A stretch of DNA of 32,674 nt, from contig DATKZB010000343.1 in assembly GCA_035528235.1 (NCBI GenBank), forward strand, positions 1-32,674, written 5' to 3'. Positions 24,637-32,518 of the stretch are shown here, piece by piece (within the stretch, counting starts at the first letter, position 1; every line of letters begins with the position of its first letter). Source of the stretch: DATKZB01 sp035528235 (lineage in GTDB: Bacteria; Planctomycetota; Phycisphaerae; FEN-1346). The notes under the pieces were generated by a model. That model searched no databases. It was not told the origin of the DNA and saw nothing but the letters and a program-made list of their open reading frames with translations. Position numbers and translations under genes: made by a program.

Positions 24637-25307
24637 GGGTTCCCCTTCCGGCGGCGGCGGACCTCAGCCTCCAGCGCATCGACCATCTCGTCGATGGCCA
24701 GGTCCGACGTGTCGACGCGCACGGCGTCGTCGGCGGCCTTCAGCGGGCTGACCGGGCGGGTGGAGTCGCGGCGGTCGCGTTCGATGAGTTCGGCCAGCAC
24801 CTCGCGGTACGACGGGTACTGGCCGCGCGCCTGGAGTTCGAGTTGGCGGCGGCGGGCCCGGACCTCGGGATCGGCGTCCAGGAAGAACTTGACCTGGGCG
24901 TCGGGAAAGACGACCGTGCCCTGGTCGCGTCCCTCGGCCACGACGTCGCCGGCCTGCCGGGCGAACTCGCGCTGCCGCACCACCAGCACCTGCCGCACGG
25001 CCGCCGCACGGGCCACGTAATGCGAGTGCGTGCTGATGCGGTTCTCGCGGATGGCCTCGGTGACGTCGCGGCCGTCGAGCCGGACCCGCAGGTCGCCGGC
25101 GTCGCCGTCAAGTTCGACGGTGCTGGCGGCGGCCAGGGCGGCCAGGGCCTGGGGGTCCTCGAGGTCGGCGCCGGTTTCGAGGGCCTTGAGGGTGAGGGCG
25201 CGGTACATGGCCCCGGTGTCGAGGTGGCGGGCGTCCAGGCGCCGGGCCAGCCGGGCGGCGGCGGTGCTTTTCCCGCTTCCCACGGTGCCGTCGATTGTGA
25301 TAATCAT
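24633..25307 (-). CDS. cmk: Cytidylate kinase
   Basis: The 224-residue product phosphorylates CMP and dCMP (cytoplasm). The P-loop is GTVGSGKST near the N-terminus. Further motifs are LDTGAMYRALTLKALE, GRDVTEAIRENRIS, VAEGRDQGTVVFPDAQVKFF (CMP binding) and RDRRDSTRPVSPLKAADDA (lid). An upstream in-frame start at 25343 would add 12 residues not found in the family, so ATG 25307 was chosen. It heads the cmk-plsC-ispH-rpsA run. Confidence 0.97.
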   Translation of the reverse strand: MIITIDGTVGSGKSTAAARLARRLDARHLDTGAMYRALTLKALETGADLEDPQALAALAAASTVELDGDAGDLRVRLDGRDVTEAIRENRISTHSHYVARAAAVRQVLVVRQREFARQAGDVVAEGRDQGTVVFPDAQVKFFLDADPEVRARRRQLELQARGQYPSYREVLAELIERDRRDSTRPVSPLKAADDAVRVDTSDLAIDEMVDALEAEVRRRRKGNP

Positions 25308-25352
25308 GGCCTGGGGATTACTCCTACAGCGCCACTTTGCCAATTCCTCACG

Positions 25353-25450
25353 CCTGGCGGCCTTCCTAGGCCGCCAGGAACATGCGTCAGGCCCGATCGC
25401 GGCGGCCCGCCCAAGGCGGGCAGGCTCTGGGAAGGCCGCCGCGCAGCAAG
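25353..25450. repeat. Two-hairpin element (GGCGGCCTTCC family), copy 3 with nested insertion
   Basis: The first hairpin is CCTGGCGGCCT-TCCT-AGGCCGCCAGG. The second is split: after GCGGCGGC comes an extra palindrome CCGCCCAAGGCGGG, then the element resumes with CTGGGAAGGCCGCCGCGC. It lies in the divergent cmk/UbiA gap. Confidence 0.75.
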
Positions 25451-25462
25451 TGGCGATGTAGG

Positions 25463-25491
25463 ATTATAGCGACCCGCGCGACGTCTGAAAA
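25463..25491 (-). promoter_or_regulatory. Putative sigma-70 promoter of cmk
   Basis: On the minus strand, TTTTCA (25491-25486) and a perfect TATAAT (25468-25463) are 17 bp apart. The -35 box is weak (4 of 6). The repeat at 25353-25450 would then be in the mRNA leader of cmk. Confidence 0.4.
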
Positions 25492-25532
25492 GACTGGAAA
25501 CCGCGCCGGCCCACCCGTAAACTGGTGTTGCG

Positions 25533-26414
25533 ATGCGTATACGAGGCATCTACCGGATTTTGCGGCTTCCGCTGGCCGTGACGGCCGTGGCCGACGTCCT
25601 GGCCGGGTACACGGTGGCGAGGTTCGCCCTTCCCCAGGAACCCTTCGACGGGCGCCTGATGGCGCTGGTGGCGGGCACATCGGCCGGGCTGTACCTGTTC
25701 GGCATGGTCCAGAACGACCTCGTCGACCGGCGGCGCGACCGGCTGATGAACGTCCCCCGCCCGCTCGTCACGGGCGAGATCGGCATGGGCCTGGCCGTGG
25801 CCCTGCTGATTCTGACGGGCCTGTTGGCATTCGTGTGCGCCGTCATCGTGGGCCGCGGCGTGCTGGCGATGGCCATCGGGACGTTTGCCGCCATCAACCT
25901 CTACAACCTGGCCGCCAAGAGCGGACCGTCGCACATTGCCATGACCGTCATGGGCCTGTGCCGCGCGCTCAACTACGGCATCGGCGTGGCGGCGGCCGTG
26001 GGCGTCCCCCACCACATCGGCATCGAACTTCTCGGGCCAAGTGGGCCGCTCTGGGTCCGCCACGCCCTGGCCCTGTTCTTCGCCACGGCCGTCGTAACGG
26101 GCTACAGCATCTGCGTCCGGTACGACGTGCGGGTCTCGACGCGTCCGTGGTCGCTGGCGTTCGTGGCGGCAGCGGCGGCCGGGTTCGTCATGATCGCCAT
26201 CAGCGTGGGAACCGAGCCGCCCTTGTTCAAGGCGCCGGTGGCCCGCGTCTTTGCGGTGCTGCTGCTGGCGGGCCTGTGGCCGGGAGGGTTGTGGTCGGCG
26301 ACGGGACCCTTCCGAAAGGCCGAACAGTACGAACCCTTCATCGGGCGGATGCTCTACTGGCTCATCGCCATGGACGCCGCCTTCGTCTTCGACGCCTGGC
26401 TGATGAGCCGCTGA
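25533..26414 (+). CDS. UbiA-family prenyltransferase
   Basis: The 293-residue integral membrane product has about eight hydrophobic segments. The first prenyl-diphosphate-binding motif is clear: QNDLVDRRRDRLMNVPRPLV, fitting NDxxDxxxD followed by RPL. The second Asp motif is degenerate (VRYDVRVSTRPWS). Family members attach prenyl chains to quinone, porphyrin, sugar or alcohol acceptors. This one resembles the group used in accessory lipid or cyclitol pathways more than the UbiA or MenA quinone enzymes, but that is a weak impression. No ribosome-binding site precedes the ATG, so the start is less certain. It runs divergently from cmk. Substrate is unknown. Confidence 0.85.
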   Translation: MRIRGIYRILRLPLAVTAVADVLAGYTVARFALPQEPFDGRLMALVAGTSAGLYLFGMVQNDLVDRRRDRLMNVPRPLVTGEIGMGLAVALLILTGLLAFVCAVIVGRGVLAMAIGTFAAINLYNLAAKSGPSHIAMTVMGLCRALNYGIGVAAAVGVPHHIGIELLGPSGPLWVRHALALFFATAVVTGYSICVRYDVRVSTRPWSLAFVAAAAAGFVMIAISVGTEPPLFKAPVARVFAVLLLAGLWPGGLWSATGPFRKAEQYEPFIGRMLYWLIAMDAAFVFDAWLMSR

Positions 26415-26427
26415 CCTCTCGTGGTAG

Positions 26428-26453
26428 CGCGCGGGGCAAGCCCCGCGGCTAAC
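26428..26453. repeat. GGCTAAC hairpin unit
   Basis: A single unit, CGCGCGGGGC-AA-GCCCCGCGGCTAAC type, lies between the convergent UbiA and LPP20-like genes. It is the leftmost isolated member of the family. Confidence 0.85.
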
Positions 26454-26472
26454 TTGATCGGGTGCACCGCGT

Positions 26473-27792
26473 CTAGCGCGGCAGGGAGAGTTCGTAGAGC
26501 CGCAGGAGGGGCAGGCGCAGGGTCACCTGCCACCCTTTGCCGCCCGCCCGGGGGGCCGATGCCACGGTCCGGGCGCCCGAGAGGAACGTCTTGAGGTCGC
26601 GCTGAAAGACCTCGTCCTTGGCGGCCCGCTGGCGCACCGTGACGTTGGCCGCCAGCGTCACGGCGTCGACCTGCCTTTCGAGGTCCGCGAGGGCCCGGAC
26701 CTTGGCCGACCGTGCCGCCAGGACGCGGGCCTGCTGGGGATCGTCGGCGTCGGAGCTGAACTCGGCGTCGGCCGAGGCCCCCAGCGTCTCGGCCGCCCAG
26801 TCGGGCAGCGGTGCTCCGCCGGCCACCGGTGCCGTCTCGACGGGCCGGACCTCGGCCGGCGGCGGCATGCCGCGACCGGTGGTCAAAAGTTGAGGCGTCT
26901 TCAGGCGGATCGACAGCCGGTCGATGCGATCCTCGGTCAGCCGGCTCTCGGGCCGCAGCCGCAGGATGTCTTTGAGGACGCGGATCATGTCGGCCAAGTC
27001 GGCCACGACGTCGACCTCGGCGATGCGGTCGGGCATCATCCGCGGGTCGCCCTGGACCGGCAGCGACCGGACGAACGCCTCGAACGCGGCCTCGGCCGCC
27101 GGCTGGCCCTCGACCAGGCCGGCCACCTTCTCGGTCGAGCCCAGGTACAGACCTTTCAGATGGGCCGCCATCGCCTGGTAGGCCCGGACCCGCGCCTCGC
27201 GGATGGCGCCGACGCGGCCGGTGGCGGTCACGCCGACCCACCCCGCCGGGAACATCTCGGGCAACTCGTCGGGACCGGCCGATTCGAGCCGCTTGAGCAC
27301 CGCCGGCGGCACGTCGCGCGGCGCGCGGCCGGAACCGCTCGTCCGGATGCACCCCTCGACGGCCGCGCGGGCCAGGTCCGACAGGACGACCGTCCCGCCA
27401 TCGGCCGGGGCATGGAGGGCGGCCACCTCGTGGACGACCACCTCCACGGGCACCTCGACGGAAACCTCGGCCACGCCGTCGCTATAGGCGCGCGGCTCGC
27501 CGACCACCCGGGCCGACCGCAGGAACACGCGCAGCGCCATCTCCTTGTCGCTGCCCGGGCCAAGGGCCTGGCCCACGGTGGTCGTGCCCGCCAGCGGCGT
27601 CGCCAGGACGATCTCGGTCAGCCGGTTGACGCCATCGACCTGGGCGGCGCGAATGGCCAGCATCCTCGCCTGCTCCGGCGTATACGCCGACGCGAGCGCC
27701 GCGGCCGGCGCGGGGGCCGGCGCACCGCGGCCGATGCCGGCCAGGGCCAGCACGGCGGTCATCGCCAGGATGAGGTCAGTCGTTCGGCGCAT
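26473..27792 (-). CDS. Secreted protein with repeated LPP20-like domains
   Basis: The 439-residue product has a signal peptide (LILAMTAVLALAGIGRGA). It carries what looks like three modules of the LPP20/FlgT-N type. The first contains EQARMLAIRAAQVDGVNRLTEIV, TTVGQALG and RVFLRSARVVGEPRAYSDGV. A central module contains IREARVRAYQAMAAHLKGLYL. A third contains QARVLAARSAKVRALADLE, FLSGARTVASAPRAGGKGW. No lipobox Cys is present, unlike LPP20 lipoproteins. The ATG at 27792 lies four bases after the stop of the DUF4432 gene, so the two are probably co-transcribed. The role is unknown; envelope assembly is the family's usual setting. Confidence 0.75.
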   Translation of the reverse strand: MRRTTDLILAMTAVLALAGIGRGAPAPAPAAALASAYTPEQARMLAIRAAQVDGVNRLTEIVLATPLAGTTTVGQALGPGSDKEMALRVFLRSARVVGEPRAYSDGVAEVSVEVPVEVVVHEVAALHAPADGGTVVLSDLARAAVEGCIRTSGSGRAPRDVPPAVLKRLESAGPDELPEMFPAGWVGVTATGRVGAIREARVRAYQAMAAHLKGLYLGSTEKVAGLVEGQPAAEAAFEAFVRSLPVQGDPRMMPDRIAEVDVVADLADMIRVLKDILRLRPESRLTEDRIDRLSIRLKTPQLLTTGRGMPPPAEVRPVETAPVAGGAPLPDWAAETLGASADAEFSSDADDPQQARVLAARSAKVRALADLERQVDAVTLAANVTVRQRAAKDEVFQRDLKTFLSGARTVASAPRAGGKGWQVTLRLPLLRLYELSLPR

Positions 27793-27796
27793 TGGT

Positions 27797-28873
27797 TCAG
27801 CCGCCCGCGATCGCGTGTTCGAGGGCCGCCAGTTCGTCGGCCCCGGCGTGCACGCCAATCGTGACGCCGGCCTCGAACGACTCGCCCACGGCCAGTTCCG
27901 GCATCAGGGCGCGCTCGCGAAGGCCCGCGCGCGGCGGAAACGGGCAGTTCATCGGTTCGACGCCCACTACGTAGGTGCCCTGCCCCATCATCTTCCACTC
28001 GGCCATGTACGGCATGGTCTTCTTGGGCCACGCCAGCGAGACCGCCAGGCCGCCGTCGAGGTTGGGGTTGACGATGGCAGCGCGGCACAGGCCGTCGGGG
28101 CCGGCCTTGGGCGTAATCTGGTAGCACATCTCCTCGATGCCTTCGGTGGGCGGCTGGAAGGCCCGGTGCCGCTCCAGGGCCGATTCGGCAAACGGCGTCA
28201 CGCCGCGAATCGCCTCGTACGCCACCAGCAGCCGACTGGCCTCCGACACCAGCGGCCACCCCAGGTTCACGTGGTACAACAGCATGGCCGTGCTGGGCGC
28301 GTAGCCCGTGTTCGTGACGCGGTCGGCGATGGCGATGGTCCGCGACCCGAGCGATGTCGTGATCGTTCGCTCCAGCCGGAGCGTGGGCTTGAAGACCTCG
28401 GCCTCGCACACCTGGCCGCGAATGCCGATGCGGTACTCGTCGCCGTGCCAGGCGCACGCGACGGCCACCTGTTCGGCCGAGAGGTTCGACGCCCGGCCGT
28501 GCAGGCCCCACGATTCGGGGCCCTCGGCGTCGGGCGCCCCGAAGTGCCTCAGGCCGCACGTCGTCAGCAGGCCACCGTGGAACGACCGCAGCCAGCGGAA
28601 ACCTTCCGGGTCATACCGCTCGGGAGCCACGGGACCCGTGCTCGATTGCCACGCGAAGGGACGGCCGCTGAACCGCGCGGCGCCGATGTCGAGGCACCGG
28701 TCGGGCAGAACCGTGAAGGTCAAGCCCGAGCCGGTCCAGACGTCGACGCCCCGCATGCCGCGCGCGGACCCGTCGTCGAAGACGAACGGCCGGGCGCCCG
28801 CCACCTGGTCGATGCGGCCGACGCGCTGGGCGAGGTCCTGGGGCGTCATGGATTGGCCGAAGAGTTCGGGCAT
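27797..28873 (-). CDS. DUF4432 protein, aldose-1-epimerase (mutarotase)-like
   Basis: The 358-residue product belongs to the galactose-mutarotase-like fold. Signs are VLPDRCLDIGAARFSGRPFAWQSS, FHGGLLTTCGLRHFG, WGLHGRASNLSAEQV, MLLYHVNLGWPLV and YVVGVEPMNCPF. The conserved His (HGR, YHVNLGWP) and Glu (GVEPMN) match family positions for sugar binding. The ATG at 28873 was preferred over one eight codons earlier because AAGGAGGT lies at ideal spacing. No signal peptide is present, so it is cytoplasmic. It lies upstream of the LPP20-like gene and downstream of a sugar oxidoreductase. The sugar substrate is unknown. Confidence 0.88.
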   Translation of the reverse strand: MPELFGQSMTPQDLAQRVGRIDQVAGARPFVFDDGSARGMRGVDVWTGSGLTFTVLPDRCLDIGAARFSGRPFAWQSSTGPVAPERYDPEGFRWLRSFHGGLLTTCGLRHFGAPDAEGPESWGLHGRASNLSAEQVAVACAWHGDEYRIGIRGQVCEAEVFKPTLRLERTITTSLGSRTIAIADRVTNTGYAPSTAMLLYHVNLGWPLVSEASRLLVAYEAIRGVTPFAESALERHRAFQPPTEGIEEMCYQITPKAGPDGLCRAAIVNPNLDGGLAVSLAWPKKTMPYMAEWKMMGQGTYVVGVEPMNCPFPPRAGLRERALMPELAVGESFEAGVTIGVHAGADELAALEHAIAGG

Positions 28874-28896
28874 GAGGCACCTCCTTCGAAACAACA

Positions 28897-29038
28897 CGCG
28901 CCCGCCCGAGGCGGGCTAACTCAGCACGCGCGGGGCAAGCCCCGCGGCTAACCCAGCACGCGCCCAACAACACGCGCCCGGCGCGCCGACAACATGCGCC
29001 CAGCCTCGCCCCGTTAGCCGCGGGGCTTGCCCCGCGCG
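28897..29038. repeat. Three GGCTAAC hairpin units
   Basis: Units are at 28897-28920 (stem CCCGCC/GGCGGG, shortened end), 28927-28952 (stem GGGGC/GCCCC) and 29013-29038 (inverted). Between them are decayed pieces (ACACGCGCC, ACATGCGCC). The array fills the gap between the oxidoreductase and DUF4432 genes. Confidence 0.85.
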
Positions 29039-29061
29039 TTCGCGCGCCCGACGCCCCTGCC

Positions 29062-30168
29062 TTACTTGCGGCGTTTGCGGCGGGGCTTGGGCAGCGGCGG
29101 CACGTTGAGTTTGACCTCGGCCCCGCCCTTGGCGTGCGAGCGGTAGATGCCGTCGAGGATCGTCATGACGTACATCGTCTCCTCGGGCGGCACGGGCACG
29201 GGCCCATCCTTCTCGACGGCGTCGATAAACGCGATGATGGCGGCGGCGTGCGGTTTGGGCGTGTCGTAGTTCTCGAGGTCGCTGACGCGGATGATGCCCT
29301 GCTCCTGTGTGACGATCTTGCCGGCCTCCACGTCGATGCCGCCCAACGTCCCGCAGATCATCGACCCGCCGTAATCCTCCTTGACCATGTTCAGCAGGAA
29401 CGACGCCTCCAGGTACAGCACCGCCCCGTCGGCGAACCGGACGAACCCGGCGGCGAAGTCCTCGACGTCGAAGACCTGCTTGGTGCCCCTCCACGCGCCC
29501 CAGCCGGGCCGGTTGACGATGTGGCCGAGGCCGGCCAGTTTCGTCGGCGCCACGCCCGACACGGCCACGGGCCGCGGGAAACCCATGAGCCACAGCGTCA
29601 GGTCGAGCACGTGGACACCGATGTCGATAAGCGGCCCGCCGCCCGAGAGGCGTTTCGTCAGAAAGGCGCCCCAACCGGGCGCCCCGCGGCGCCTGAGCGC
29701 GCTGGTCTTGGCGTAATAGATGTCGCCGAGCATGCCGGCATCGACGTATCGTTTCAGGGCGGCGTTCTTGCCCTCGAACCGCATGTGCTGGCCGGTCATG
29801 AGTTTCCTGCCGGCCTTGTTGCGGGCGGCGATGAGCCGCTTGACGTCGGCCGGCGTCGGGGCGAGCGGTTTCTCGCAGTACACGTGGCACCCCGCCTTGA
29901 AGGCCGCCAGGGCCGCCGGGGCGTGGGCCATGTTGGGCGTCGCGATGTCGACCACGTCGAGGTCGACCCGGCGGAACATCTGCTTGAAGTCCGTGAAGAC
30001 GTTGGCGATGGCGAACTCCTCGGCCAGCGCCTGGACCGATGGACGCCGGATGTCGCACGCCGCCACCAGTTCCACGCGGCCCTGGTCCACAAGGGCCTTC
30101 CAGCCGTTCATGTGGGCACCGCGCATGATCCCGCCCGTCCCGATGAGTCCGACGCGAAGAGGCTTCAC
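29062..30168 (-). CDS. Gfo/Idh/MocA-family NAD(P)-dependent oxidoreductase
   Basis: The 368-residue product has an N-terminal Rossmann fold (VGLIGTGGIMRGAHMNGW), the EKPLAPT motif with its catalytic-site Lys, and the C-terminal alpha/beta domain with the GGGPLIDIGVHVLDLTLWLMG motif (HxxD). These enzymes oxidise or reduce sugars, inositols or related compounds. There is no signal peptide, unlike many planctomycete members, so it is cytoplasmic. The GTG start has AAAGGAG upstream. The C-terminal tail is basic (KPRRKRRK). Specific substrate cannot be given. Palindromic repeats flank it on both sides. Confidence 0.93.
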   Translation of the reverse strand: MKPLRVGLIGTGGIMRGAHMNGWKALVDQGRVELVAACDIRRPSVQALAEEFAIANVFTDFKQMFRRVDLDVVDIATPNMAHAPAALAAFKAGCHVYCEKPLAPTPADVKRLIAARNKAGRKLMTGQHMRFEGKNAALKRYVDAGMLGDIYYAKTSALRRRGAPGWGAFLTKRLSGGGPLIDIGVHVLDLTLWLMGFPRPVAVSGVAPTKLAGLGHIVNRPGWGAWRGTKQVFDVEDFAAGFVRFADGAVLYLEASFLLNMVKEDYGGSMICGTLGGIDVEAGKIVTQEQGIIRVSDLENYDTPKPHAAAIIAFIDAVEKDGPVPVPPEETMYVMTILDGIYRSHAKGGAEVKLNVPPLPKPRRKRRK

Positions 30169-30193
30169 GGCATCTCCTTTCCCAGGTCAGCAC

Positions 30194-30250
30194 CGCGCCC
30201 GGCAAGCCGGGCGGCTAACGTGTCCGCGCCCGGCAAGCCGGGCGGCTCAC
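30194..30250. repeat. Two GGCTAAC hairpin units
   Basis: Direct copies at 30194-30219 and 30225-30250, both with stem CCCGGC/GCCGGG. The second has GGCTCAC instead of GGCTAAC. Confidence 0.85.
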
Positions 30251-30282
30251 ATTACCCGTTCAACATAGCACCGCACATGGCA

Positions 30283-31221
30283 CTAGGTACCGAGGTTGCC
30301 GAGGAGGTCCCGCGGGCTACCGCAGCCCAACTTGACCAGGGCCTCTCTCAGCCCCTCGACCAGTTTTCCGCACGTCTTCGGGTCCACGAAGTTGGCCGTG
30401 CCGACCGAGACGGCCGTGGCCCCGGCCCGGATGAATTCCAGCACGTCTTCGACGAACTGGACGCCGCCCAGGCCGATGATCGGCACGCCGCGCGGGCCCG
30501 CCACCTCCTGCCACACCCGCCGGACCATGTACAACGCCACCGGCTTGATGGCCGGCCCCGAGAGACCGCCCACGACGTTCGTCAGCGCCGGGCGTCCCGT
30601 CCACGGGTCCAGCGCCAGGCCGCGCAGGGTGTTGATGAGGCTGAGGGCCTCGGCCCCAGCGTCGACGGCGGCCCGGGCTAGGGCGGCGACGTCGGTCACG
30701 TTGGGGCTCAGTTTCACGATGAGCGTGGCCCGCGAGACCTTGGCCCGGACGGCCTCGACCAGCGAGGCCAGCGTCGCGGGATCGGTGCCGAACTCGATGC
30801 CGCCGCGCTCCACGTTCGGGCACGAGACGTTCAGTTCGATGCCCGCCACGGCCGGCACCGCGTCGAGGGCCGCGGACACCGCCAGGTACTCCTCGCGCGT
30901 CGAGCCGGCCACGTTCACGATGACCGGCACGTCGGCCCTGGCGAGGGCCGGCAGTTTGTCCGCCAGAAACGCCTCCAAGCCCACGTTGGCCAGGCCGATG
31001 GCGTTGAGCATGCCGGCCCGGACCTCGACGAGTCGCGGCGGGGGATGGCCTTCGCGCGGTTCCAGCGTAATCGACTTCGTGACGATGGCCCCCAGGACCG
31101 AGAGGTCGTAGAACTGGGCCAGTTCCTCGCCATACCCCGAGCAGCCGGAGGCCGTGGCGATGGGGTTCTTCATCGCGATGCGGCCGACCGTTACCCGCAG
31201 ATCCACCTGGGGTTGAATCAT
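30283..31221 (-). CDS. pyrD: Dihydroorotate dehydrogenase, class 1B catalytic subunit
   Basis: The 312-residue product is the FMN subunit that oxidises dihydroorotate to orotate in pyrimidine synthesis. Motifs include NPIATASGCSGYG, ITLEPREGHPPPR, GLANVGLEAFL and the active-site loop ELNVSCPNVERGG. Cys rather than Ser marks class 1 enzymes. C-terminal FMN-phosphate motifs are IIGLGGV and AVSVGTANF. The ATG at 31221 removes 23 residues that the family lacks. The pyrK gene upstream on the same strand fits the class 1B NAD-dependent complex. Unlike the usual tight pairing, 207 bp of repeats separate the two genes. Confidence 0.96.
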   Translation of the reverse strand: MIQPQVDLRVTVGRIAMKNPIATASGCSGYGEELAQFYDLSVLGAIVTKSITLEPREGHPPPRLVEVRAGMLNAIGLANVGLEAFLADKLPALARADVPVIVNVAGSTREEYLAVSAALDAVPAVAGIELNVSCPNVERGGIEFGTDPATLASLVEAVRAKVSRATLIVKLSPNVTDVAALARAAVDAGAEALSLINTLRGLALDPWTGRPALTNVVGGLSGPAIKPVALYMVRRVWQEVAGPRGVPIIGLGGVQFVEDVLEFIRAGATAVSVGTANFVDPKTCGKLVEGLREALVKLGCGSPRDLLGNLGT

Positions 31222-31278
31222 GACGTCGCGTCCGCTCCCTGTGCCACGTGCTTGCGCGGCCGTGCCTGTCAGCGCGCC

Positions 31279-31425
31279 CGCGCGGGGCAAGCCCCGCGGC
31301 TAACATTGCACGTGCCACGGCTTGCTTGCAAGCCGTGAACAACACCTCATCGCGCCCGCCTGGGGCGGGCGGCTAACTCGGCCGTGTACCACGGCTCAAC
31401 GCGCCCGGCAAGCCGGGCGGCTAAC
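31279..31425. repeat. GGCTAAC hairpin cluster between pyrK and pyrD
   Basis: Units lie at 31279-31304 (stem GGGGC/GCCCC), 31351-31377 (CCCGCC/GGCGGG) and 31400-31425 (CCCGGC/GCCGGG), so all three stem types sit together. A CACGGCTTGC-family hairpin is at about 31308-31339. The cluster interrupts what is normally a compact pyrK-pyrD unit. Confidence 0.88.
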
Positions 31426-31428
31426 GTT

Positions 31429-32421
31429 TTACTCCCATACGACGTCGTGGGCGTCGACGACGGGGCCTTCGCGGCAGGTGAGCCGGTAGGTCCACCCCTT
31501 TTCGCTCGTCGGGTCGCGCATCTTCTGGGCGCACGACAGGCACACGCCGATGCCGCAACCCATGAACCGCTCCAGCGACAACTGGCACGGGGCCTCGCGC
31601 CTCTCGGCCAGGAGGGCGAGGGCCTGCATCATCCGCGACGGGCCACAGCCGTAGAACGCGACGGGCCGGTCCTGACGGGGCCCCTTGAGCCATCGCCGCG
31701 CGGCCTCGATCGCCGTGCCGCGCAGGCCCGCTGTGCCGTCGTCGGTGGCCAGGATCGTCTCGACGCCCGTGTCGGGCTCGGCAATGGTCCGGCACGGCTC
31801 CACGGTCTCGCCGGTTAGCGGCGGAGGCTCGCGAAACGACACCGGCACGTCGCCCAGCGTCGGGGCGCCCAGAATGAGGACGCACGGCCGCTGCTGTTCG
31901 GCGAGCATGTCCGCCAGGCCGAAGATGGGCGCCATGCCGCACCCGCCGCCCACCAGGACGCACAACCGATCGTCGGCCGGCGGCGTGAAGTGCGTGCCCA
32001 GCGGGCCGACCACGTCAACGGCCGCGCCCACCGGCCGCGACGCCAGGAACCGCGTGCCGGAGCCGATCGTCCGGACGAGGACCTCGACCTGCACGCCACC
32101 GCCCTGCCGCCGTACCCGCGAGACGCTCAAGGGGCGACGGACGAAGGGCCATTTCGGCCGCCCCAGTTCCAGTCCCGTAGCCTGGGGCCACGGACCGCCG
32201 TCGGCATCGTCCAGGGCGCGGCGTTCGGAGGCCATGGCCGCTCGGGGGTTCGACTCGCACAGGACGTCGAGAAACTGACCAGGCAGGCTCCGCCACGCCG
32301 TCGGCACGCCCAGGATGAGGCGGACGTAATCGCGGCCCGCCGGACGACGCTCGGCCAGCGGCAACTCGAGCCGTTGCGGGGGCGAGGTCTCGCGATGCGC
32401 GTTCGCCGATTCGATGGGCAT
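31429..32421 (-). CDS. pyrK: Dihydroorotate dehydrogenase electron-transfer subunit
   Basis: The 330-residue product passes electrons from PyrD to NAD+ through FAD and a 2Fe-2S cluster. The FAD motif RRPLSVSRV is near residue 95, the NAD-binding motif is VGGGCGMAPIFGLADML, and YGCGPSRMMQAL follows. The cluster cysteines are in MGCGIGVCLSCAQK and TYRLTCREGPV. At 330 residues it is longer than the usual 250-290; extra sequence lies before RRPLS (DADGGPWPQATG) and in the middle (EPPPLTGETVEPCRTIAEPD). No clear ribosome-binding site precedes the ATG at 32421. It is upstream of pyrD on the same strand. Confidence 0.95.
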   Translation of the reverse strand: MPIESANAHRETSPPQRLELPLAERRPAGRDYVRLILGVPTAWRSLPGQFLDVLCESNPRAAMASERRALDDADGGPWPQATGLELGRPKWPFVRRPLSVSRVRRQGGGVQVEVLVRTIGSGTRFLASRPVGAAVDVVGPLGTHFTPPADDRLCVLVGGGCGMAPIFGLADMLAEQQRPCVLILGAPTLGDVPVSFREPPPLTGETVEPCRTIAEPDTGVETILATDDGTAGLRGTAIEAARRWLKGPRQDRPVAFYGCGPSRMMQALALLAERREAPCQLSLERFMGCGIGVCLSCAQKMRDPTSEKGWTYRLTCREGPVVDAHDVVWE

Positions 32422-32518
32422 GTGGCCGTGGTCCCGGGCCGCTGGTTTGGCGAAGCGATTATCGGGCCGGCGGCGGGTGATTCAAGGGTTTTCCCCGCGC
32501 CCGGCCGTAGCGCGTGAA

